DNA of 7,273 nt. Origin: JAFAVZ01 sp036009105 (GTDB lineage Bacteria > Acidobacteriota > Thermoanaerobaculia > Gp7-AA8). Location: contig DASYMJ010000047.1 in the NCBI GenBank assembly GCA_036009105.1, forward strand, positions 1 through 7,273, written 5' to 3'. The first letter of the stretch is position 1; each line of letters opens with the position of its first letter. This document shows, piece by piece, positions 1 through 7,273 of the stretch. A program made the translations under genes and the position numbers. The notes below the pieces were generated by a model. That model saw only the letters and a program-made list of their open reading frames with translations, was not told the DNA's origin and did not search any database.

Positions 1-404
1 TCGAGGCCGCGCGCGTCATGCAGCGTCTCGACCAGCTTCTGCTGCAGCTCCAGGAACTCGGCGAGCGTCTCCGCCTTCGCGCGCACCGAGCGGGGCACGA
101 AGCGGGCGGACGTCTTCACCCGCGAGCGCACGGGCGGCTCGAGGAACCAGCGCATCAGCGCGCCGAGCCAGTCCATCTTCACCTTCCGCAGCGGGCCGCC
201 CCGCGGCGCCTGCTCGATCGCCTCGCGCAACGCGGGGAGCATCTCCTCGCTGGAGAGGCTGAGGTGGGCCAGACACTCGGCCGCCGACCAGCGGGAGGGG
301 TCGGGACGGACCGTGAAGCGGCGGCCGTCCACCTGCTCCACCAGGCGGCGCGCGCGTTCGGTGGCGTCGTTCAGCTCCCCCTCGATGGCCTCGATCGGGT
401 CCAC
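1..404 (-). CDS. DinB-superfamily protein, N-terminal 134 residues (runs off the window)
   Basis: The reading frame starts at GTG (404-402) and stays open to the window edge, so the C-terminus is missing. The translation begins VDPIEAIEGELNDATERARR and continues with R-W-S-A-A-E-C-L-A-H-L near residues 38-48. This 'W(S/T)xxExLxHL' helix is typical of DinB/DinB_2 four-helix proteins, and His47 would be the first metal ligand. Near residues 86-104 there is a proline- and arginine-rich stretch (RWFLEPPVRSRVK, then RFVP), which is also common in this group. DinB-like proteins are metal-binding helical bundles; some are bacillithiol or mycothiol S-transferases, but most have no known substrate, so no reaction is assigned. 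The start is well supported: it overlaps the proC stop by one base (TAGTG) and has an AAGGAG ribosome-binding site five bases upstream. Cotranslation with proC is likely. The remaining metal ligands lie outside the window. Confidence 0.8.
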   Translation of the reverse strand, partial: MDPIEAIEGELNDATERARRLVEQVDGRRFTVRPDPSRWSAAECLAHLSLSSEEMLPALREAIEQAPRGGPLRKVKMDWLGALMRWFLEPPVRSRVKTSARFVPRSVRAKAETLAEFLELQQKLVETLHDARGL

Positions 405-1234
405 TACGACTCCTTCTTCAGGAACGCCTCGCCCAGCTCGCGGGAGCGGCGCGTCGCCGCCTCGACGGCGTTCATCAGCGTCGTCCGCACGCCGCCGTTC
501 TCCAGGGTGTGGAGCCCGGTGATGGCCGTCCCGCCGGGCGAGGTCACCATGTCCTTCAACCGTCCGGGATGCTCGTTCGTCTCCAGCAATAGCTTGGCCG
601 AGCCGAGAAGCGTCTGCGCGGCAAGCAGTTGCGCGGTGCGGCGGGAGAGGCCGACCTTGACGCCGGCATCGCTCAGCGCCTCCAGGATGAGGAACACGTA
701 AGCGGGGCCGGAGCCGGAGAGGCCGGTCACGGCATCCAACTGGTATTCGTCGAGAACGACGGTTAGACCGATCGCGTCGAAGATGCGGCGCGCATCGGCG
801 AGGTCCGACTCCCGCGCGTGCTCGCCGCCCGCGATGGCCGTCGCCGCGGCGTCGACGAGCGCCGGCGTGTTCGGCATCGCGCGCACCACGCGCGTGCCGC
901 TCGCGAGCCGCGCCTGGATGGCCACCACCGGCACGCCGGCGGCGATGGAAAGGACCAGCGCGTCGGGATCGACCGTCTGGGCGATCTCGTCCAGCACCCG
1001 GCTCATGATCTGCGGCTTCACGGCGAGAACGACGATCTGCGCCGCGGCCGGCACCTTGTTGTCGGTGGTCGCCTCGATCTTGTACGTTTCGCGCAATTCG
1101 CGCATGCGCTCTTCGCGGGGGCCGGAAACGGATACCTGTTCCGGCTGGAAATGGCCGCCGCGCAGCAGCCCGCGGATCATGGCCTCGGCCATGTTGCCGC
1201 CGCCGACGAAGCCGATGGTCTTCTCGATGTGCAT
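404..1234 (-). CDS. proC: pyrroline-5-carboxylate reductase
   Basis: This cytoplasmic enzyme reduces 1-pyrroline-5-carboxylate to L-proline with NAD(P)H, the last step of proline synthesis. The 276-residue length is normal for the family. The N-terminal Rossmann fold shows GFVGGGNMAEAM at residues 8-19 (dinucleotide-binding glycine loop) and AVKPQ at 71-75. RAMPNTPA follows at 118-125. The C-terminal helical dimerisation domain has DAVTGLSGSGPAYVF at 167-181 and TSPGGTAITGLHTLE at 231-245, the family signature that forms the substrate pocket. All key blocks are present, so the enzyme is probably active. The ATG at 1234 is placed just before the Rossmann strand, as expected, but no Shine-Dalgarno sequence precedes it. 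The stop TAG (406-404) overlaps the next gene's start codon. The gene is divergent from the small membrane protein gene at 1301. Confidence 0.97.
   Translation of the reverse strand: MHIEKTIGFVGGGNMAEAMIRGLLRGGHFQPEQVSVSGPREERMRELRETYKIEATTDNKVPAAAQIVVLAVKPQIMSRVLDEIAQTVDPDALVLSIAAGVPVVAIQARLASGTRVVRAMPNTPALVDAAATAIAGGEHARESDLADARRIFDAIGLTVVLDEYQLDAVTGLSGSGPAYVFLILEALSDAGVKVGLSRRTAQLLAAQTLLGSAKLLLETNEHPGRLKDMVTSPGGTAITGLHTLENGGVRTTLMNAVEAATRRSRELGEAFLKKES
410..415 (-). promoter_or_regulatory. Shine-Dalgarno site inside the proC 3' end
   Basis: On the minus strand this reads AAGGAG, five bases before the GTG at 404-402. It lies within the last codons of proC. It decides the start of the DinB-like gene and supports reinitiation or coupling at the TAGTG junction. 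Confidence 0.7.
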
Positions 1235-1300
1235 TCGCGGGAGGCTACACGAAACGGAGCGGATTTAGCGCTACACTTGCGTCCTGGTCTCCAACCACAA
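1235..1300. promoter_or_regulatory. divergent intergenic region, probable promoters for proC and the 1301 gene
   Basis: These 66 bp separate two genes transcribed away from each other, so at least one promoter is expected here or just inside the genes. A TACACT hexamer at 1272-1277 resembles a plus-strand -10 box, but no good -35 box is seen. The 7-mer gctacac occurs twice as a direct repeat (1244-1250 and 1270-1276), which might be an operator or chance. No Shine-Dalgarno sequence precedes either start. Confidence 0.35.
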
Positions 1301-1765
1301 ATGCGCAGGAATCTCCTCCGCCTCGGGCGTGCGCTGGCCTTCGTCGTGCTCGTGAGCGGCATCGCCATCGCCTTGCAGCTCGTCTGGCCCGCCGCGCACG
1401 CGGCCCCGGTCTACCTCGCCGCGGTCGCCTTCGCGGCCATCGTGGTGGCCCCTCTGGTCTACTGGCTGCGCCCTCCGGACACGGCGCTGCTGCGCGCGCG
1501 GATCACCGAGCTGGAGTCGGAGCTGGAGGAGCGCGAGCAGCAGTGGAACGCGAAGCTCAACCAGATCGTGGAGCATCTGGCCAGCGATCACGAGTCGGAC
1601 TTGGGCGACGCGATGCTGGAGAAAGAAGGCGCCAGAGCGGAAGTGCGGCAGCTGAAGGTCACCGTGACCGAGCTGCTGCGGCAGCTCTCGCAGCTCCACG
1701 CCTCGCCGGTCAGCTCTTCTTCCGGAAGCGAACCGTCGCCCGATTCTCCCCCGTCGCGACGTTGA
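1301..1765 (+). CDS. small protein with two membrane segments and a cytoplasmic-type coiled coil, unknown function
   Basis: I do not recognise a family for this 154-residue protein. A basic start (MRRNLLRLGR) leads into a first hydrophobic segment at about 10-30 and a second at about 36-57. By the positive-inside rule both ends would then face the cytoplasm. Residues about 61-133 are rich in Glu, Leu, Arg and Gln with heptad-like spacing (RITELESELEEREQQWNAK), which suggests a coiled coil. The tail (135-154) is a disordered-looking Ser/Pro stretch. The same frame is open upstream to 818, but that part is antisense to proC. ATG 1301 is chosen because the basic/hydrophobic N-terminus starts there and it lies just past proC. 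TTG at 1277 is an alternative. No Shine-Dalgarno sequence is visible. The last 56 bp overlap the 3' end of the convergent gene. A role in envelope organisation is only a guess. Confidence 0.65.
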   Translation: MRRNLLRLGRALAFVVLVSGIAIALQLVWPAAHAAPVYLAAVAFAAIVVAPLVYWLRPPDTALLRARITELESELEEREQQWNAKLNQIVEHLASDHESDLGDAMLEKEGARAEVRQLKVTVTELLRQLSQLHASPVSSSSGSEPSPDSPPSRR

Positions 1766-3071
1766 CGTTGATCGGCGCCGCCATCCCCACCGCCGACTCC
1801 ACCAGCAACTGCGCCTCGGCCGGCGAGGCATAGGGCCAGAACTCGTACACGCCCGGCGGGATGTGCTCCAGATGCGCGCGGCCGTCGCTGCCGGTGGCGA
1901 GCTGCCAGCCGGCCGCCTCCCGGCGCAGCTCGGTGGCCACCTCCGGCGGCACGAGCTCGCCGTTGTAGCGCATGAGCAGCGCGATGTCGGGGATCGCCTC
2001 GCCGTCGGTGGTCAGCGTCACCAGCTCGAGCGAGGAGGTTGCGGCGGGGACGACGATCCGCTCGACCTCCGACGATGCTTCGTCGGCGGCGCGCCCGAAA
2101 TGGCGGATGGCCAGCGCGCCGTCTTCGCCGACGACGAACGCCGTGCTGCCGGCATCCGCCGGCGTCGGCAGCCACACCCGGCCCTGCTCGTTGCCATGCG
2201 CCTTCGCCACGACATGACCGTTCGCCGCGCAGATGACCGTCGCGCCGCGCACCGGCTCGCCGCGGCTGTCCACGAGTTGCAGCGGCCGCACGTATCCGCG
2301 CGTCAGCGTGACGGTCTCCTCATGCAGCAGGTCGACTTCGGGCAGGGAAAAGGAGAGGTCCGGCGCATAGAGGTAGCCCGGCGCCGTGACGGTCAGCGTC
2401 TGCCGCGGACCCGAGACGCCGGCGAAAGTGAACTGGCCTTTGCCGTTCGTGCTGGTGGTGACGGACGGCGCGAATCCGTCGTGCTCCGAGGTGAGCACGA
2501 CCAGGGCGTGCTCCAGAGGGGCGCCGCGATCGTCGAGCACGCGCCCGGTGACGATGCGGTTGGGCAGCTCGATGCTGAACGTCTCGGCCACCGGCACGGA
2601 GACGACGGCCGGAGCCGGAAGCGAGCCGCCTTCGACCACCGCCTTGTAGTCGCCACGCTGCCAGAGCGCGCTGTCGATCACGCCCTTGCTGTCGGTGGTG
2701 GCCGTCATCTGCCACGCGCCGGTGGAGAACGTCACGCGGACGCCGGCCAGCGGCACGCCGGCCATGCGTACCCGGCCGCGGGTGCGTCCGGCGCGCGGCA
2801 GGGCGACTTCCAGGCGGCGGCGCGTATCGCCGGCAGCCACCGCAAACGGAACGGCGAAGCGCTGCAACGGCTCACGGCCGGCGACGAGCAGCGTGTACGA
2901 GCCGGCGCCGAGCTCGAAGACGGCGTCGCTGGCGGAAGCGGCGAGCATCTGCTGCCGCGCGCCGACGCTGACTTCCAGCGGGCCGCGCTCGGAGCCGCGG
3001 TTGATGTGCACCTGCAGCGTGGCGGCATCAGCGCCGGCGGTGAAGAGGAGCAGGGCCAGATAGAGTCGCAT
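1710..3071 (-). CDS. exported protein with carboxypeptidase-regulatory-like repeats
   Basis: This 453-residue protein begins with a signal peptide (MRLYLALLLFTAGADA, likely cleaved after residue 16 at A-D-A) and has no later membrane segment, so it should be periplasmic or surface-exposed. The mature part looks like successive beta-sandwich domains of the carboxypeptidase-regulatory-like (transthyretin-fold) type. They lie at about 20-90, 97-147, 174-233, 258-325 and 346-413. The clearest is the third: VTGRVLDDRGAPLEHALVVL, then a turn (TNGKGQFTFAGV), then a strand ending TAPGY. The fourth (LVDSRGEPVRGATV) and fifth (GSDGRAHLEHIPPGVYEF) show the same 'G-x-P-hydrophobic ... G-x-F ... pGxY' pattern. 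No peptidase, glycosidase or TonB-barrel domain is present, so binding or structural roles are more likely than catalysis. ATG 3071 is preferred over the in-frame extension to 3353, which lies over the upstream gene. The six-cysteine protein gene lies 38 bp upstream and is probably cotranscribed. Confidence 0.85.
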   Translation of the reverse strand: MRLYLALLLFTAGADAATLQVHINRGSERGPLEVSVGARQQMLAASASDAVFELGAGSYTLLVAGREPLQRFAVPFAVAAGDTRRRLEVALPRAGRTRGRVRMAGVPLAGVRVTFSTGAWQMTATTDSKGVIDSALWQRGDYKAVVEGGSLPAPAVVSVPVAETFSIELPNRIVTGRVLDDRGAPLEHALVVLTSEHDGFAPSVTTSTNGKGQFTFAGVSGPRQTLTVTAPGYLYAPDLSFSLPEVDLLHEETVTLTRGYVRPLQLVDSRGEPVRGATVICAANGHVVAKAHGNEQGRVWLPTPADAGSTAFVVGEDGALAIRHFGRAADEASSEVERIVVPAATSSLELVTLTTDGEAIPDIALLMRYNGELVPPEVATELRREAAGWQLATGSDGRAHLEHIPPGVYEFWPYASPAEAQLLVESAVGMAAPINVNVATGENRATVRFRKKS

Positions 3072-3109
3072 GGGAAAGAGGCGGCGGCCGGCGGTTAGAT
3101 GGCGAATGG

Positions 3110-3433
3110 TCAGCGGACGGCCGGAGCGGGAATGGTCGCCTGGGCGACCGCGGCGGTCTGGGTGCGGGTCACCGCGGGTTGGAGGTTGGGACGTTCGACC
3201 GTCACCGAGGCGACCTCGAAGCGTTCGGCCAGAACGGGCGCGGTGGTGAACCCGTGGCAAACCTCGAAGACGCACGAGGTCGGGCTGGTTTGCACGCAGC
3301 CGGCGAGAATCGTGGGGTCGTCGTAGCACTGCCCGGTGCCGCGTTTGTCGCAATTCATGTTACAGGCGAGCGCGCTGGTGGAGAACGCCAGCGCGGTCAG
3401 AGCAACGATGCACAACATCAAAAGACGTTTCAT
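3110..3433 (-). CDS. small exported six-cysteine protein, unknown function
   Basis: This 107-residue protein has a strong signal peptide: MKRLLMLCIVALTALAFSTS followed by A-L-A, with predicted signal peptidase I cleavage before Cys24. The mature 84 residues carry Cys24, 28, 36, 46, 54 and 59, all in the first 36 positions, which could form three disulfides after export. The remaining tail (about 62-107) has no cysteine, is rich in Thr, Val, Ala, Pro and Gln, and is likely flexible. I do not recognise a family. The start at 3433 is supported by AAAGGA at 3439-3444, five bases upstream. The gene lies 59 bp from the preceding DinB-family gene and 38 bp before the secreted repeat protein, so the pair may act together at the cell envelope. 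That is inference from position and shared export signals. A lipoprotein reading is less likely because the residues before Cys24 (Ala-Leu-Ala) do not fit a lipobox well. Confidence 0.75.
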   Translation of the reverse strand: MKRLLMLCIVALTALAFSTSALACNMNCDKRGTGQCYDDPTILAGCVQTSPTSCVFEVCHGFTTAPVLAERFEVASVTVERPNLQPAVTRTQTAAVAQATIPAPAVR

Positions 3434-3438
3434 CGGTT

Positions 3439-3444
3439 TCCTTT
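3439..3444 (-). promoter_or_regulatory. Shine-Dalgarno site of the six-cysteine protein gene
   Basis: On the minus strand this reads AAAGGA, five bases before the ATG at 3433. It is one of only three clear ribosome-binding sites in the window. The surrounding 59-bp gap (3434-3492) holds weak AT-richer stretches but no convincing -35/-10 pair or terminator. Confidence 0.6.
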
Positions 3445-3492
3445 CTTGCCGGCCGCACGCCGCAGGAAAAGATTACAGCATGACGTATACCG

Positions 3493-3987
3493 TTATGGCC
3501 AGCTCGGCCGCGGCCGGCCCTGCCAGCACCACATGATGTAGTCGACGTTCGGCGGCTCGCCGCCCAGCTCCCGGATGCGGGTGTTCACCTGCCCGCGGTG
3601 ATACCCGGAGTGCATGGCCGCCTGCAGGAGCGTCTCGCGGAACGAGGTGGGCGCCGCCTCGGGCATGAAGTGCCGCGCCCACGGCATGTTCACTTCCTCC
3701 TCCAGCCGCTCGGCGCTCAGCGCTTCGAGGAACGGCTCGAGCTCGGCATAGTAGGCGCGGCTCCAGTCCATCAGCTCCCGGTTGTCGCCGAAGCTCTCCA
3801 CCTTGCGCCACTCCGGCTTGCTCCCGTTCCAGACGGTGAAGAAGCCCCGCTGCACGCTGTGGATGTGATGCAGCTTCTCGCGCAGCGCGGCGTCCTCCGC
3901 GGCGGCCGGCGTGGTCAGGACCGCGCGCCACACGGCAGCATCGGCCCATTGCATGTGGCGGTAGAGGTCGCGGAGGGCGGAGAGCAT
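3493..3987 (-). CDS. DinB-family metal-binding protein
   Basis: This complete 164-residue protein has the normal length for a DinB-like four-helix bundle. The N-terminus (MLSALRDLYRHMQWADAAVW) is the typical first helix with 'hhxYxxWA(N/D)xxhh' character. The probable metal ligands are His43 in LHHIHSVQRGFF (residues 39-50) and His126 and His130 in MHSGYHRGQV (125-134). These give the family's His plus HxxxH arrangement, so the metal site appears intact. DinB relatives include thiol-dependent S-transferases and damage-inducible proteins of unknown role; the substrate here cannot be assigned. The protein should be cytoplasmic. ATG 3987 fits the family start, although no Shine-Dalgarno sequence precedes it. 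The gene follows secA on the same strand, but an 83-nt palindrome lies between them, so they may not share a transcript. It is a different subtype from the DinB-like gene at 1-404. Confidence 0.9.
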   Translation of the reverse strand: MLSALRDLYRHMQWADAAVWRAVLTTPAAAEDAALREKLHHIHSVQRGFFTVWNGSKPEWRKVESFGDNRELMDWSRAYYAELEPFLEALSAERLEEEVNMPWARHFMPEAAPTSFRETLLQAAMHSGYHRGQVNTRIRELGGEPPNVDYIMWCWQGRPRPSWP

Positions 3988-4021
3988 GGCGGCAAGATCG
4001 TACGCCAGCGCACGTGCGGAC

Positions 4022-4104
4022 AGTTACTGGTTGCTGGTTATTGGGCCAATGAGCCTTCGTGCACCGAGGCCGCTCATCGGACTGACAACCAGCAACCAGC
4101 AACT
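4022..4104. repeat. 83-nt imperfect palindrome between secA and the DinB-family gene
   Basis: The outer arms are agttactggttgctggtt (4022-4039) and its near-perfect inverse (4087-4104), with a single mismatch in 18 positions. Inside, atgag (4049-4053) pairs with ctcat (4073-4077), and an inner stem ccttcg/ccgagg with mismatches flanks tgca at 4060-4063. The whole element can fold as one long interrupted hairpin on either strand. It starts four bases after the secA stop codon. Without a following T-run it is a poor classical intrinsic terminator. Its form fits a REP-like intergenic palindromic repeat, or a processing or attenuation hairpin that ends the secA transcript. Whether it is multicopy cannot be seen from this window. 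Confidence 0.75.
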
Positions 4105-4107
4105 CCA

Positions 4108-6861
<2,754 letters not shown>

Positions 6862-6867
6862 GGGAAT

Positions 6868-6872
6868 CCTCC
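6868..6872 (-). promoter_or_regulatory. Shine-Dalgarno site of secA
   Basis: On the minus strand this reads GGAGG, six bases before the secA ATG. It is the strongest ribosome-binding site in the window, and four of its five bases can pair with CCUC at 6930-6927 in the upstream ORF. Confidence 0.85.
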
Positions 6873-6930
6873 AGCAACAACGACACCGACGGAAAGCGCG
6901 CGCTCAGCGGGTCGTTGCAGGGGCGCGAGG
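6868..6930 (-). promoter_or_regulatory. possible RNA switch covering the secA ribosome-binding site
   Basis: On the minus-strand transcript, CAACGAC (6917-6911, in the last codons of the upstream ORF) is perfectly complementary to GUCGUUG (6884-6878, in the secA leader), with a 26-base loop between them. Further out, CCUC (6930-6927) can pair with GAGG (6871-6868), hiding most of the secA Shine-Dalgarno sequence. The two stems are separated by an internal loop. A ribosome paused over codons 78-81 of the upstream ORF would occupy both 5' strands and free the secA site. The pairing is visible in the sequence. The regulatory role is inference, and in GC-rich DNA short matches occur by chance. 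Confidence 0.35.
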
Positions 6931-7158
6931 GGTGGCCGCGCCGGCCAGTGGGGTGGTCTTTACGGTGCGCTTCGCCGGGGTCCGGGCGACGCGCGGCTCG
7001 CTCGTCTTCGCCGCATGCGTCTCCGTCGCGTCCGGCTGCCGCTCGATGGCGCGCACGTCCGCGGCGACGACGGCGGAGCGTCCGCTGCGAGCGGCCGGCG
7101 GCTGCGTCACTCCGGAGATTGCGCCGAGGGCGATGGCCAGTACGACGTAGAGATTCAT
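6904..7158 (-). CDS. small signal-bearing protein upstream of secA, candidate SecM-like arrest peptide
   Basis: This ORF has 84 residues. MNLYVVLAIALGAISGV gives a hydrophobic segment that could serve as a signal sequence or membrane anchor, although the usual basic residues before it are missing. The rest is hydrophilic, rich in Ala, Thr, Pro and Arg, with no cysteine, and looks disordered. It ends TPRAPATTR, so Arg78-Ala79-Pro80-Ala81 lie four to seven residues from the C-terminus. Arrest peptides of the ApdP/ApdA type end in RAPP or RAPG, and E. coli SecM stalls four residues from its end just upstream of secA. The layout is therefore suggestive, but there is no sequence similarity to SecM and RAPA is not a proven arrest motif. 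The stop lies 42 bp before secA on the same strand, so cotranscription is likely. ATG 7158 is chosen because the hydrophobic segment begins there; TTG 7221 would add 21 residues. No Shine-Dalgarno sequence is seen. It may instead be an ordinary small exported protein. Confidence 0.6.
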   Translation of the reverse strand: MNLYVVLAIALGAISGVTQPPAARSGRSAVVAADVRAIERQPDATETHAAKTSEPRVARTPAKRTVKTTPLAGAATPRAPATTR

Positions 7159-7225
7159 CGGCAAAAGGTTGGCAAGCGTATCAAAAGCGGGGGGCGGCGG
7201 AAAAAACTCCACTGAGCGCAACGTA

Positions 7226-7247
7226 GGGCCGGCTCTCCAGCCGGCCC
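7226..7247. repeat. perfect 9-bp GC-rich hairpin upstream of the secA operon
   Basis: gggccggct (7226-7234) and agccggccc (7239-7247) form a perfect stem around the four-base loop ctcc. No T-run follows directly on either strand; the T6 at 7206-7201 (minus strand) is 19 bases beyond the stem, which is too far for a standard intrinsic terminator. It could end the transcript of a gene beyond the window, or be a copy of a dispersed intergenic repeat. The remaining bases of 7159-7273 show no convincing promoter hexamers and no further gene. Confidence 0.6.
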
Positions 7248-7273
7248 AAATGGGGGCGCACCGGATCCGTCGC

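Noticed and set aside
16..276. 86-codon minus-strand frame at the left edge
   Set aside because: It is a shadow of the DinB-like gene, which reads in another frame from GTG 404 with a ribosome-binding site and family motifs.
818..1300. Upstream extension of the plus-strand small membrane protein to 818
   Set aside because: This stretch is antisense to proC and its translation lacks any domain character. The basic/hydrophobic N-terminus begins at 1301.
1863..3098. 411-codon open frame on the plus strand
   Set aside because: It is antisense to the signal-peptide-bearing repeat protein, has Arg/Gly/Ala/His-rich composition, and shows no domain pattern.
3072..3353. N-terminal extension of the repeat protein up to 3353
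   Set aside because: The added residues are Arg/Pro-rich shadow of the six-cysteine gene, and a good signal peptide starts at 3071.
3362..3364. Lipoprotein cleavage at Cys24 of the six-cysteine protein
   Set aside because: The residues before the cysteine are Ala-Leu-Ala, which fit signal peptidase I better than a lipobox, and the cysteine is one of six likely paired ones.
7201..7247. Intrinsic terminator made of the 7226-7247 hairpin and the T6 run
   Set aside because: On the minus strand the T-run begins 19 bases after the stem, too far for a Rho-independent terminator.

Overview
The window is a high-GC bacterial chromosomal segment with dense coding. Seven of its eight supported genes lie on the minus strand. 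SecA with a C-terminal zinc-binding tail, an exported protein built from carboxypeptidase-regulatory-like beta-sandwich repeats, and two DinB-superfamily proteins suggest a soil-type, diderm-like lineage such as Acidobacteriota. That placement is inference from gene style, not a proof. I see no rRNA, tRNA, CRISPR array, transposase or phage gene.

Layout, left to right. Positions 1-404 (minus) hold the N-terminal part of a DinB-like protein that runs off the window. It is translationally coupled through a one-base TAGTG overlap to proC (404-1234, minus), the last enzyme of proline synthesis. A 66-bp divergent intergenic region separates proC from the only plus-strand gene (1301-1765), a small protein with two membrane segments and a coiled coil. 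That gene runs 56 bp into the convergent 3' end of a secreted repeat protein (1710-3071, minus). The repeat protein lies directly downstream of a small exported six-cysteine protein (3110-3433, minus), and the two probably form one transcription unit. A second, complete DinB-family gene follows (3493-3987, minus). An 83-nt imperfect palindrome (4022-4104) then fills most of the gap to secA (4108-6861, minus). Directly upstream of secA is an 84-residue ORF with a hydrophobic N-terminus (6904-7158, minus), preceded by a perfect 9-bp GC-rich hairpin at 7226-7247.

Most of this is ordinary housekeeping. The most interesting point is the 84-residue ORF upstream of secA. It begins with a signal-like hydrophobic segment and ends in Arg-Ala-Pro-Ala-Thr-Thr-Arg, close to the RAPP/RAPG type of arrest motif. 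Its last codons can base-pair with the secA leader, including part of the secA Shine-Dalgarno sequence. This is the same architecture as the E. coli SecM-SecA regulatory system, although the sequence is not SecM. It is a candidate secretion-monitoring arrest peptide, resting on sequence reading only.

Only three of the eight genes (the partial DinB gene, the six-cysteine gene and secA) have a clear Shine-Dalgarno sequence. The other five start without one.
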